The translations under genes and the position numbers were made by a program. A stretch of 64,000 bases of DNA from Neocallimastix lanati (nom. inval.) (Eukaryota; Neocallimastigomycota; Neocallimastigomycetes; Neocallimastigales; Neocallimastigaceae), in contig JACVTC010000012.1 of the NCBI GenBank assembly GCA_016946835.1, positions 1,729,501 through 1,793,500 of the forward strand, given 5' to 3'. Below are positions 12,510-26,522 of this stretch, one piece after another. The notes under the pieces were generated by a model. The model searched no databases and was not told the origin of the DNA. It saw only the letters and a list, made by a program, of their open reading frames with translations. The number at the start of each line of letters is the position of its first letter. The stretch's first letter is position 1.

Positions 12510-14615
12510 ATATTTTATTTTATTTTATTTTATTTTATTTTATTTTATTCAATCTATACTTTATATTTAATATTCTACTATTTATTTTATTTTATTTTAT
12601 TTTATTTTATTTTATTTTATTTTATTTTATTTTATTTTATTTTATTTTATTTTATTTTATTCAATCTGTACTTTATATTTAATATTCTACTATTTATTTT
12701 ATTTTATTTTATTTTATTCAATCTGTACTTTATATTTAATATTCTACTATTTATTTTATTTTATTTTATTTTATTTTATTTTATTTTATTTTATTTTATT
12801 TTATTCAATCTGTACTTTATATTTAATATTCTACTATTTATTTTATTTTATTTTATTTTATTCAATCTGTACTTTATATTTAATATTCTACTATTTATTT
12901 TATTTTATTTTATTTTATTTTATTTTATTTTATTTTATTTTATTTTATTCAATCTGTACTTTATATTTAATATTCTACTATTTATTTTATTTTATTTTAT
13001 TTTATTTTATTCAATCTGTACTTTATATTTAATATTCTACTATTTATTTTATTTTATTTTATTTTATTCAATCTGTACTTTATATTTAATATTCTACTAT
13101 TTATTTTATTTTATTTTATTTTATTTTATTCAATCTGTACTTTATATTTAATATTCTACTATTTATTTTATTTTATTTTATTTTATTCAATCTGTACTTT
13201 ATATTTAATATTCTACTATTTATTTTATTTTATTTTATTTTATTCAATCTGTACTTTATATTTAATATTCTACTATTTATTTTATTTTATTTTATTTTAT
13301 TCAATCTGTACTTTATATTTAATATTCTACTATTTATTTTATTTTATTTTATTTTATTTTATTTTATTTTATTTTATTTTATTTTATTCAATCTGTACTT
13401 TATATTTAATATTCTACTATTTATTTTATTTTATTTTATTTTATTTTATTTTATTTTATTTTATTTTATTTTATTTTATTTTATTTTATTCAATCTGTAC
13501 TTTATATTTAATATTCTACTATTTATTTTATTTTATTTTATTTTATTTTATTTTATTTTATTTTATTTTATTTTATTTTATTTTATTTTATTTTATTTTA
13601 TTCAATCTGTACTTTATATTTAATATTCTACTATTTATTTTATTTTATTTTATTTTATTTTATTTTATTTTATTTTATTTTATTTTATTTTATTTTATTT
13701 TATTCAATCTGTACTTTATATATTTAATATTCTACTATTTATTTTATTTTATTTTATTTTATTTTATTTTATTCAATCTGTACTTTATATTTAATATTCC
13801 ACTATTTATTTTATTTTATTTTATTTTATTTTATTTTATTTTATTTTATTTTATTTTATTTTATTTTATTCAATCTGTACTTTATATTTAATATTCTACT
13901 ATTTATTTTATTTTATTTTATTTTATTTTATTTTATTTTATTTTATTTTATTTTATTTTATTTTATTTTATTTTATTTTATTTTATTTTATTTTATTCAA
14001 TCTGTACTTTATATTTAATATTCTACTATTTATTTTATTTTATTTTATTTTATTTTATTTTATTTTATTTTATTTTATTTTATTTTATTTTATTCAATCT
14101 GTACTTTATATTTAATATTCTACTATTTATTTTATTTTATTTTATTTTATTTTATTTTATTTTATTTTATTTTATTTTATTTTATTTTATTCAATCTGTA
14201 CTTTATATTTAATATTCTACTATTTATTTTATTTTATTTTATTTTATTTTATTTTATTTTATTTTATTTTATTTTATTTTATTTTATTCAATCTGTACTT
14301 TATATTTAATATTCTACTATTTATTTTATTTTATTTTATTTTATTTTATTTTATTTTATTTTATTTTATTTTATTTTATTTTATTCAATCTGTACTTTAT
14401 ATTTAATATTCTACTATTTATTTTATTTTATTTTATTTTATTTTATTTTATTTTATTTTATTTTATTTTATTTTATTTTATTCAATCTGTACTTTATATT
14501 TAATATTCTACTATTTATTTTATTTTATTTTATTTTATTTTATTTTATTTTATTCAATCTGTACTTTATATTTAATATTCTACTATTTATTTTATTTTAT
14601 TTTATTTTATTTTAT
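12510..14615. repeat. Compound minisatellite: 25 copies of a ~35-bp core in (TTTTA)n
   Basis: I count 25 copies of a core starting CAATCTGTACTTTATA and ending TCTACTATTTA, separated by (TTTTA)n arrays of varying length (about 4 to 25 units). The cores are almost invariant. The first has CTATACT in place of CTGTACT, one has an inserted TATA (near 13715), and one has CCACTA (near 13800). Spacer lengths vary strongly while the core does not. Related single cores lie at 36432 and, inverted, at 21181. Confidence 0.95.
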
Positions 14616-15767
14616 TTTTTTAAATATATTATAAAATGAAATTTCGAAGATATTTTATTTTTGAAAAATATATATATAATATATAAAAACATAATAAAAA
14701 TAAAAAAAGTCTTTAACCCTAATTCGACATTAATTATTAGAATTTTTTATTTATTAATCTATTTATTAAAATTTTGAAACGCCACATTTCCCCAAATGTA
14801 ACTTTCGAAAATGCAAATAACACTCTAGAAAAAGAAAATCTTTAGTATTACATATGTATAAAAGAAATGTATTTAATATATATATATATTTTTATATTTT
14901 TATAATTTTATAATTTTATATTTTTATATTTTTTTTGTTAAATTTAATTATTTTCTTAAAATTAAATCTGTTACTATTATTATCTTTTTTAATTCAAAAA
15001 GATGCTTAAACTATGTTAATTCTAAATTTATAGTATACTATAATTAATAAACATAGTGAGTGAAAATTAAGTATAAAAAATCTATTCCAAAAAAATTTTA
15101 ATTCTTGACATTGAATTGTGTTTTTTTTTTTTTTTTTAAAGAAAAATAAAAAAGTTTATTAATTTAAAAATAAATTAAATTATATATATATATTAAAATA
15201 GATTAAAAAAAATTATTAAAACAAAAACGATGTAAAATTTTACATTATATGGTAAAACTTTTCCTAGATTCCATAAATGTTTTTATATATAATTAAAGAC
15301 AATATATATATATTAAAGTATATAAAAATACTCTAATTTATTATATCTATTATGAAGATGTGAAATAAATGTACTGTTCGTTTTTTATAGTCATTTTATT
15401 CTTTGAAGTTTGAAAAAAAATTTTTTTTTAAAAAAACATTAAATCAAATAATTCTATTGATAATATATTTATATTTGAAATCTAGGAATCATCATCATGA
15501 TCATGATAATATATGTATATATATATATAATAAATTTGCGAAGTAATCAACATAATAATAATTAAATAAAAATAGGAATTATATCAATTTTTTAATATAT
15601 AAATAAGTAGAAAAAAAAAATCATTTTAATTTATTCTTATTATTTATTAATTATAGTGTTTAACTAAATATTTTTGTAAAATGAACCAATAAATTTTGAG
15701 ATTCAATACTATGAAAACTTGTTGTTTAAATGTGTTTAAAATTATAGTTTTGAATTCATCCATTAAA

Positions 15768-15801
<34 letters not shown>

Positions 15802-18800
15802 TAAGAATGGATGTTTACTGCCATTACTATTATTATTTTCATTAATTTCATTATTATTTCTTTTTATATATTTAAATAATAAACTATTTAAATAATTTTA
15901 ATTATACAAGTGTATAATTAAAATATTTTATTATTTAAACCACAATTATAATATTTAAATTGTTCTAATATATTGAACTTTACTTTATGTGTTTAATTTT
16001 TTTGTTATTTTAAATAATTATTAAATTTATTAAACTTTTTTTTTTTTATTAATTAAATGATACACTGGAAAAAGGATATAATGATTTTATAATTAATTCT
16101 TTGTTATCTATCTTTATTATTATTTATTATATATATATATTCTTTATAATAAATTTCAAATAAATATGATTCATTTTTAGTTTTAAAATTATTAAAAATA
16201 CTTTTTTATTATTTATTTTTGAATATTTATTGTCTTATCATTTATGAATTTTTTTTTATAGAAAAGAAAATTAATAAAATTAATAAATTAAACTTTTATT
16301 TATATTTTTTGAAAATTATATATATATATATAATAATTATTTTAATTTTAATTTTTTTTTTTTTTTTTTTTTTGAATTTTTAGTTAAATAAAATTATTTT
16401 TTTTATTATTTATTTTAAATAAATATATTAATAAATATTTTTTTATTTTATTTTGAATGTAACTATTTCATTCATTTTCTATTTTTATCTTATTTTTCAA
16501 TATAAGATTAAAATAATTATAGAAGAAAGGAAATATTTTTATGATTTTTATTTGTTAAAATATTATTTATGTATACTATAGATTTTGAACAGTATCTACA
16601 GATACATGATATAATTTTCTTAACTATGGAATTAAATTGAAATAAAATAATAATAAAAATTAAAAAAAAAAAAAAAAAAAAGATATCTTCATAATTGTTA
16701 ATTTAATTGTTCCTGTTGAATAGTAAAATAAAATAGATATATATTAAATATATATATATTTTAATTTATATATAAAAATAATAATCTTTTTTTTTTTTTT
16801 TTAATGACCAATAAATAAATTATTTGTTTTATTAATATTATTTTCCACTTGTATTTTATTAATTTTTGAATTGATTTGTTAACTTAATATACATATATTT
16901 TTTTATACTTTAATAATTATTATTAATAATTTATGAGCATTTGATTTACAAAAAAAAAATTGATTAAAGTTTAATTGCATAAATATTATAATTCATTTAT
17001 TAACTTAACATCATAATCTTAAAAAAAATATTTTGACTTTTAAAGAAAAGCCATATTTATAATCAAATATTAAATATTACATTTTGTTTTAAATAAAATT
17101 TTTTTTTAAATTATTAATGATAAATTATAATAAGAAGATTAAATATTTATTATTTTTTGTTTACATTTAGTTTCTAATTCATAAATATATATATTTTTAA
17201 TATTATCAATCCATATTATTTAATGAATAAAAAGTTGGACTATAATTTTTTAAAATTACTATAGTAAGGTTTATGATATATAGATTTTTAAAAAGAATGT
17301 ACATATATTTTTTTACATTTATTGATAGATTTCACTATATTTAATAGTATGAAAGAAAAATAATTAATTCTATATATAATATATTTATATCAAATAATTA
17401 TTAAAATTTAAATATACATCATATAAACATCCAAAAAAAAAAAAAAAAAAAATAGAATATTTTTTATTTTTCGATAAAATTGATGTTAAAATTACATAAT
17501 TACTATATTTAATAGGTATAGAAATATTGAATTCCATAAACATCATTTACATTATAATATATTAAATATAATATAAAAAAGGGGGTGATATTCATCATGG
17601 TACAAAAATGATAATATTCAATGAATTATTTTTTAATATGTATAAAAATGTATAATCTTTTAAAGATATTAGTTACATTTAATCATAATTTGATAATAAA
17701 ATGTAATATATAGGAAATGATAAATTAATTTTTTTAAATATATATATAGCTTTATTATTTTTTATAATATTAAATATTAGTATTATCAAATATTAACATT
17801 AAATTTTATAATTAATTATTTTATTTTTAATTATTTCCATATATGGTTAAGAAATTAATTAAATAAGAATTATATTAAAATGACATAAATACAAAAAAAA
17901 AAAAAAAAACAATATTGTTATTTATTTCTTTAAAATGATTATGCTCATATGACAATGAATAATTAATCTAAAATAATATAAATATTTATTAATTATTAAA
18001 CATGTATTTATGACAACTTTAAATTCCACTTATAATATATATATTTTTTTATTTTTAAAAAATATTATAAAAAAAAAAGAAAAATTTTTTTAGAATATTT
18101 TTTAAAAATGAAAAAATATATATATTATAACATAAAATAATATTTCGTAATATTATTAAAGTTTTTATAAAAAATATACATAATAGAATTTTTAAATAAT
18201 CCTCATTTTTATTTATATATTTATTTTGTTTATTTGTATGGAATGATGAAATTTAATTAATTCTATATAATTAAATATATATAGAATTATATATTAATAA
18301 TTAAATCTATTAAATAATGAATAAGACAATCATATAAACTATTTTTTTTTTCTTTTTTTTTTGATGAAATTTAATTTTTTCTTTTTTCTATAGAATGATA
18401 AATTTTAATTCAAATAATTATTTTTATTTTTATTTTATTTTTATTTTTATTTTTATTATTAATAGCTTAAAAATTTTTTATTCAATTAAATTTTTTTAAA
18501 GTTTCAAAAAAAATCTTTTTTAAACTATAAATTAATAATTTATTATTTTAATATTACTATAAAAGTTTAAATAAAAATAATATATTAATAATATATTAAT
18601 TAAATTTTTAAAAATCTGAATTTTTGTATTATTACTAAATAATGTTAACGTAGTTGAAGTACAAAAAAAAAAAAAAAAATAAAAGAATTATACTATTGAA
18701 TGTATTGAATTTTCTTTTATTTGGAAATTTGAGAGTATTGTCACGTAATGTCACATATATATCATATAAAATAGATAAAGGAATTTAAATTATTATAAAA

Positions 18801-20149
18801 AATAATATTTCATTTATTAGTATAATTATATACTATTAGATATAAATTTATGATAATAATACCTTTTTTTTTTTTTTTATATTTACTTTATTTATTTTAT
18901 TTTTTTTTTATTGGCAAAAGAAAGAAAAGTTATTAAAAAGTCTAGAGTTAATATAATGGATATAAAATTTATTTAATATGGCTCTTTAAATAATAAAAAA
19001 TTATAATAAAGAATTAAAAATTAAAAATTTACTAAGCCATATTAAATCATTAAATTGTTTTTCGTCTAATATTAATATTATTATTCGATTTATCCATCTC
19101 ACTTTATTTTTAATATTGTATTGGTATAAAATAAATTTAGAGCTACTTTCAATCATGATTAAATTTCATCAATTTTCATTTTGATTAATATTTTTATGAA
19201 AAAAAATGATTTTTTTTATTATATGATGATTAAAACTTTTGATTAAGTAGTATATAACATACTAATTTTTAATATTTGAAATTTTTTTTTTTAAAAAAAA
19301 AGTAATATTTAATATAAATTATTTAAAATTGAATTTAAAAAAAAAAATACATTTCATATTCACAATATTTTTTATTATTTAAACAAGATTAATTTTTTTT
19401 TTTTTTTTTTTTAAAATGATAAATTTATATTCAAAAAAAAAAAAAAAAAATTAGATAATAAAAAGTGGATAAATATATTCTATAAAGGATAGGAAAAATA
19501 TATTAATATCGAGCTTAACTTTTTATTTTTTAAATAATATAATTAATTTAGTTTCTATTGTTGAAATACTCTATAATATAGAGCAATTTAAATTAATCTT
19601 TAAGTAGTTTCATTATATTAATGATAATTGTATATTTAACATTGATAATTCATGAAGCTTTGATACTTTTATTCAATTTTATATTTATACACATTATAAT
19701 AATTTATAATTTTTAATATTTTAATTATTTACTTTTTTTTATATTTTAATATTTGATTTGATGCAGTATATAATGAACTTTCGAATATAGAATTTTATAA
19801 ATCATTTCATAAACACAAATTCAAATTTATATCTAGTTCATAATAATTGATAAATAGAATTAAATAATTTTTATTATTATTATTTTTTCATTATAAAATG
19901 TTAATAGAAATCAATTAATAAGACCATTTAAAAAATAATTGAAATATTTATTAAGAAAAGTTTTACATTTTTCATGTTATGTAAAAAAAAAATTTTTTAT
20001 CGTTTTCTATTCACAATTAATATATGTATTCTTTTAATAAATTAAAACTTTAATTTTCGTTTTTTTTTTTTTTTTTTATAACTTCAATTAAAGTTAATAG
20101 AAATTTTAATCATAATAAATATTGTATGGTAAAATAATAATTTTAGTCC

Positions 20150-20180
<31 letters not shown>

Positions 20181-20544
20181 ATATTGAAAACTTTATGCAG
20201 ATAAAAAAAAGTTTAATGTATTAATAATAATAATAAATAATAAAGTTAATGAATAACTTTAATAATTGTTTAATAGATAAACTTAACGTATTACAATTAA
20301 TATAATTAATGTGTTAAAATATATGGAATCATAATACGTTTTTTTTTTATATTAAATAAATTTTTAAGATTCGTACTTCCAAAACAAGTTTAAATATTTA
20401 ACTATTATTAATTTATACTTTTTTATGTAATATTATTTTTATTTACATTATATTTATAATGTATAAAAAAATTTTTTTTAAACTATGTATTTGAATTGTA
20501 TACTCAAAAAAAAAAAAGTATTAGAATATAAATTTTTTTTCTCC

Positions 20545-20580
<36 letters not shown>

Positions 20581-21310
20581 TGTTATTTTCTTTAAAGTGT
20601 CAATAAGATATTCAAACTGTCTTAATATCAATTATTTTATATTTTTTAAAATAATAAAATTACAAATTTAATATTTGTTTATAATTGTATATAAAATGGT
20701 TTTATAAAATATTTTAATTTATTTGAATGAAAATTTATTCTAGAAATTTGAATATTTAAATATGTAATATTATATATGTAATGCCAGTAACCTTATTTAA
20801 GTAATTATTCAAATGTTTTTTTTACTGGGTAATTAATATTAATAAAATGTATAATCCACTTGAATATTTCTACAATACTTTTTATGTAAAAAAAATAAAA
20901 CTAAAAAAGGAAGGAAATAAAATAAAATAAAATAAAAAATAAAATAAAATAAAATACATAAATTATTAATGTTAACTATAAAAGTATTAATTATTTGAAA
21001 ATTATAAAAATAAAATCAAATGTATGATTTTGTGCTTTAAAAAAGAATAATAAATATAAAATATAATTCATAGAAATATTAACTATATTACAAGGGATGT
21101 AAACTAATACGACTTTTTTTACAATGAAAGAAACTATTTGTACCATTTATATAATAAAATCAATACATACGAATAAAATAAAATAAATAAAAGAAAATTA
21201 AATATAGTACAGATTGAAAAAAAATAAAAATAAAATAAAATAAAGAGTTTCATTGAAATTAAAATTAATACGATAAATTATTTATTTAATTAAATTTTTA
21301 AAATTTCAAA

Positions 21311-21343
<33 letters not shown>

Positions 21344-22190
21344 AACTTTTTAAATTTAAATTTATAATTATTTTTATTATTTTTATATATTATTTATTCC
21401 TAATATATAATTCAATTATTAAAATTTTGAAGCTAAGAATAAAAACTATTTTTTTTTTTTTATTTTTAATTTACAATATATTCAAGTATATATTGAAATA
21501 CTATTGAACTGAATGTAATTATAAAACTTTTAATTAATAATTTATATTTTGATAGAAAGGGAAATATTAAAAAAAATATTTTAAAATAATTTGTCTATAA
21601 AAAATAAAAAAAAAAGATAAATTATGTATGAATATATATCTCTATATAATTTAATATATTTTTGTAATATATTGTAATACTAATTGTAATATAAATCATT
21701 TTTTTTATCTATTAAAGCTTAAATATATATCTCATAATTAATTTTATTATATATTATTTTAAAAGGTCAGAAACTTCAAAATTATAATATAATTATATAA
21801 TTACAATAAGAATAATATATTACAATAATAAATTTAAATAATTAATTTTTATTATTTTAATAAATAAAATTATATTTGCCTTTAAATCCTATAATTGTAA
21901 AAAAAACTATATATATAGGGATTTCTTCGTTTTTTTTTTAAAAAAAATTTTTTTTTATGATTACCATTGTTCATTATTAATTTAATTGTACATAAAATAT
22001 ATAATATAATAATATAATAATAAAAGTTTAATATTTTTTGTTATAAAAAAGAAAAATTAGTTAATATCATAATTATTATATTACAATTTCGAGTAATTCG
22101 AACATTATAAAAATATTTTGTAAATAAAAATTAAAAATTCAATTTTGTAAATAATAAGTAAATTAAAAGTATTCCAATAAGTTAGATAAA
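14616..22190. other. 7.5-kb AT desert
   Basis: No gene, tRNA or clear transposon seen. It holds many poly-A/T runs of 15-25 bases, short (TA)n and (ATT)n tracts (for example 20545-20580), and a relic of the minisatellite core at 21181. A short GC-richer piece near 14775-14830 (CGCCACATTTCCCC) is unexplained. Small exons of an unrecognised gene cannot be excluded by eye. Confidence 0.5.
21181..21244. repeat. Inverted, decayed copy of the minisatellite core
   Basis: AAATATAGTACAGATTG flanked by (TAAAA)n on one side is the reverse complement of the core found 25 times at 12510-14615, with small deletions. It shows that the core has copied or moved outside the array. Confidence 0.65.
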
Positions 22191-23178
22191 ATGGCTTCCT
22201 CAAATGCTTTACATCATTGGAGAGTTATTGGTCCAAGTGTAAGTTTTTTTTTTTTTTAAATATCAAAATATATTTTATAAAATAAAATTACTAATTGTTA
22301 ATTTGTTGAAATAAATAAAATATTACAGGAAGAAAATATTTTAGAAAGACAATATGAGTATAATCCAAATCCTTCTTCAGCTACTAAAATGAGTCTAGCA
22401 TTGAAATTACATGTTTCACCTCAAAATATTGGACGGTAAGTATCTGTTTATTAAATTTATATAAATATTAAATAATTATTTTAATTATTTTATAATAATA
22501 AAAATAATAGTTGGTTTAGTGCCAGAAGAAGACGTGAAGCTGGATTAGCTCGTGCTAGTAGAAAAACCCCTGAGCAATTATCATTATTAGAAGAATTTTT
22601 TAAACATACGCATTTCCCAACTCAAGAACAAAAAGGTATATATATTATTTTAACTGTTTTTTTTTTTTATTTTTTATTTTTATTTTTATATAATTATTAT
22701 TATATATATGTAGTTGTATGATTCAGTAAGTAATGTATGGAAATGTTAGTGTAACATTAATATAATGTCAAATATGGAATTATTGAATAATCAATGGGTG
22801 AAAAATTAATAAAATTTAATTTTCTAATATAATATAATATACTCATAAAAGGAATAATTAAACAATTATATAATAGTATTTATAATTTAAATATTATGAA
22901 TATATTCAAATATATTAAAATAATATATAATTATATAGTTAATAAATTTATCAATTCAAAAGTTTAGGGGAGTAATTAATTAATAAATATATATATATTT
23001 AATATATAATTTAGAAAATTTGGCCCATGGAACACATCTTTCTTATAAACAAGTCAATAGTTGGTTCCAAAATCAGAGAAAGAAACATGGTTTGACGTCT
23101 TTGGAGAATTTACCAAGTAGAAGACTAATTTTATGGCATAAAAGTGTTGCAGCACATATTCGTTCACAATCAAATTAA
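22191..23178 (+). CDS. Small double-homeodomain protein
   Basis: Four exons (22191-22238, 22329-22435, 22511-22635, 23015-23178) give 147 residues. Homeodomain 1 (about 5-63) has helices 1 and 2 in ILERQYEYNPNPSSATKMSLAL and the recognition helix QNIGRWFSARRRRE. The near-invariant Asn51 is Ala here (WFSARR in place of WFQNRR). Homeodomain 2 (about 66-119) is more canonical: TPEQLSLLEEFF, then the recognition helix KQVNSWFQNQRKKHG, which keeps Asn51 and Arg53. Both lack the three-residue TALE insertion. A 28-residue basic tail follows. Predicted role: a DNA-binding transcription factor in the nucleus. Two homeodomains a few residues apart recall mammalian DUX proteins, but relationship is unproven. 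Introns fall just before Trp48 of domain 1 and inside domain 2. The upstream sequence shows no earlier exon. Confidence 0.85.
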
Positions 23179-23783
23179 ATTATTTTTTCTTTCGTAAAGA
23201 AAAAATAATCATTAATTAATTGTTACTCCTCATTATTAAATTGTTTTTTTTTTTTAAAATTCAAAAATTATTAGAAAAATCATATAAAATAACCTATAAA
23301 AATTTTTATATACAATAAAATTTTTATAGATTTTTTCCATTTATGATTTAAATTATTATATAAAGGAAAACTATTTTAGCAATTAATACGCAAAAAAAAA
23401 AAAATTATCCATGATGGAGATAATACCTATTATATAATAATTAATTTTACATTAATAGATATAGAAAAATGCTATATGATGAACTATGATATATATATAT
23501 AAGAACAATTTTATATTTATTATTTGTTTCTTATTATATATATAAATACTATTAATTATATTTTAATTTAATATTATTTAATGTATTATTAAAATTTTCA
23601 TATTTATATATAGCATATTCATTTACAGTATTTTAAAACACATTTATTTATTATCAACTTTTTTTTTATTTTTATTTTTGTTCAACAATACAAAGACCAA
23701 AATAACCAAAAAAAAAAAAAAAAAAAAAAAAAGAATCATTTATAATTCATAAGTTTATCAGAAATTATTTTATTTTTTATTAT
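23179..23783. other. AT-rich downstream region of the homeodomain gene
   Basis: AT-rich DNA with a poly-A run near 23710 and (TA)n tracts; nothing coding. It ends at the outer edge of the large inverted repeat. Confidence 0.6.
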
Positions 23784-24689
23784 AATAGTAGTAAATATAA
23801 ATAGTAAAGTAATATTATCGGATTAGTATGTAATATTTTGTAAAGAAGTTGTAAATTATTATATGTATGTATTATTAAAACTAACGAAAATAAGCAAATA
23901 AAAGTATATTATTGAAATATTAAACTAAAGATATAATAATATCTATTTTTTATTATAGCTTATTTGACTATGTTTATTAATTTAGTCTTAAAATTTAAAA
24001 TTAAAAAATAAAATATATTAGATTATGAATTTTAAAGATCAAAAATGAAATGATCTTTAAAAAATTTTAATATCTTAAGATCAAATTTTAATAAATATAA
24101 ATTTATAACATTTAAAAATTTTATTTATACATATTAATTATAATATATTATATATATATTATAATTTTATATAATATGATAATATGTTCATTCAAAACAT
24201 TAATTTCATATAGTAAATGTTTTTCTCATAAATAAAAGTTCTGTAACAAAATAGGAATGATACGAATAATAACATGTTATTAAGAATAAAATAAAAAAAA
24301 ATAAAAAAAAAGGGTATATCAAATTGTATATATATATGTATATTTTAATTTTTTATTTTATTTTGAAAAAAAATATTTTTTAAAAAAAACATTAAATTCA
24401 TAAATATTATATTATAATGTAGAATAACATAATATATATTTTAAATAAAACTTTATATAATAATTAAAATTAAGTATATTTAATTATATATATATAAGTA
24501 GTTAGATTTAAAGCTTGTTAATTCACTTTCTAAAATAAATTTTTAAATACTTTAATAAAATAAAAAATATTAAATATAAATATACATGTGAAGTAAATAT
24601 AAAATAAATAAATAAAAAAATTAAAGTAATTTGAAATAGTTTAACTCTATTTTCAATATTCTAGTGATATGAAATATATATACAAATTT

Positions 24690-24741
<52 letters not shown>

Positions 24742-25399
24742 TATATAATAGTTTCAATTAAATAAATTCTTTTAATTATCTTTTATACTATAAAAAAAAT
24801 AATAATAATAAACTTTTAAAGTATTCTTTTATAATTGAAAAATATTTTTTATATATAAAATTGATTTAGTATTGTCTTTCCTTCAAATATAATCATTTTT
24901 ATTTTTATTTTTTTAAACTTTTATTTTATAATTTAATTTTTTTTTTTTAAAAAAAAGATCAAAAAACAAAATTATCTTATAACAATATTATCAATGATTA
25001 ACTTTGAAATAATTATTAAAAATTTTAATTACTTTTATTATTTTCCCATTATTAATTTTAACTTTTATAATTAGACAATATATATATATATATATATTTT
25101 ATTCTTTTTTATTTTTTTTTTAAATTTTTTTTTTTTTTTTTTTTATTTAAAAAAAAAATAAATTTATATAAATATGTTTTGACAATAATTATTTTTGAAA
25201 TAATTGAAATAATTGAAATAATCAAAATAATCTAAGTATAATAATAATTCTTCTTCATAATAATATTTTTACTTTCTGTATTAACAATATACATTAATTA
25301 ATAGAATGTATAGTTTTTTTTATCATTTTGAAACAAAAGATTACCTTGGTAAAGATAGTTATAGAATATTTAATTATAAATAAGAATGGAATTTCAAAT
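23784..25399. repeat. Left arm of a large inverted repeat
   Basis: About 1616 bases that reappear, reverse-complemented, at 25821-27431. Landmarks: ATTATCGGATTAGTATG near 23814 against CATACTAATCCGATAAT near 27385; ATAACATGTTATTAAG near 24269; AGATTACCTTGGTAAAG near 25339 against CTTTACCAAGGTAATCT near 25865. Differences seen are poly-A/T lengths and a 4-base indel in an AATT run near 24136. No coding sequence is visible in the arm. Confidence 0.97.
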
Positions 25400-25820
25400 A
25401 TGATTAAATATATTATAACAATATAATTACAAAAAATGGTTATATATGATGTAGAAAGAAAATTATTTCTAAAATATTAATCCATATTATCTATATTACC
25501 ATTTAAATAAAAAAATAGTTTATAAGAATTTATTTAATTTATATATATATATATTTTATATTAATTAGATTCACTATCTTAATAAAAATAATGATTAAAT
25601 TAAAAATTAATTTTTTTTATAGAGGTTAATAAAGGTAGACCAGGTTTTACAATCCTTCACATAAATTTTTTTTATCTTCTAAAAATTAATAAATAAAATA
25701 TATATTTAAATACAATCAATATTTAAAAATATAGATTATTAAATGTATTTAATATTAATCATATGAAATAAATAATTATATATAATAAAATTAATCAAGA
25801 TAAATTATAATTAATACTGA
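25400..25820. other. Spacer of the large inverted repeat
   Basis: A 421-base unique centre. Mostly AT-rich, with a GC-richer snippet at about 25622-25660 (GAGGTTAATAAAGGTAGACC) that looks like a coding relic, too short to assign. Confidence 0.8.
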
Positions 25821-26477
25821 ATTTGAAATTCCATTCTTATTTATAATTAAATATTCTATAACTATCTTTACCAAGGTAATCTTTTGTTTCAAAATGATAA
25901 AAAAAACTATACATTCTATTAATTAATGTATATTGTTAATACAGAAAGTAAAAATATTATTATGAAGAAGAATTATTATTATACTTAGATTATTTTGATT
26001 ATTTCAATTATTTCAATTATTTCAAAAATAATTATTGTCAAAACATATTTATATAAATTTATTTTTTTTTTAAATAAAAAAAAAAAAAAAAAAAATTTAA
26101 AAAAAAAAATAAAAAAGAATAAAATATATATATATATATATTGTCTAATTATAAAAGTTAAAATTAATAATGGGAAAATAATAAAAGTAATTAAAATTTT
26201 TAATAATTATTTCAAAGTTAATCATTGATAATATTGTTATAAGATAATTTTGTTTTTTGATCTTTTTTTTAAAAAAAAAAAATTAAATTATAAAATAAAA
26301 GTTTAAAAAAATAAAAATAAAAATGATTATATTTGAAGGAAAGACAATACTAAATCAATTTTATATATAAAAAATATTTTTCAATTATAAAAGAATACTT
26401 TAAAAGTTTATTATTATTATTTTTTTTATAGTATAAAAGATAATTAAAAGAATTTATTTAATTGAAACTATTATATA

Positions 26478-26522
<45 letters not shown>

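Noticed and set aside
12510-14615. Regular repeats and spacers resembling a CRISPR array
   Set aside because: Spacers are simple (TTTTA)n of varying length, no cas genes, eukaryotic context; it is a minisatellite.
25995-26228. 77-codon frame in the right arm of the inverted repeat
   Set aside because: Composed of AT simple sequence; the mirrored arm carries the same bases with different indels and no equivalent frame.
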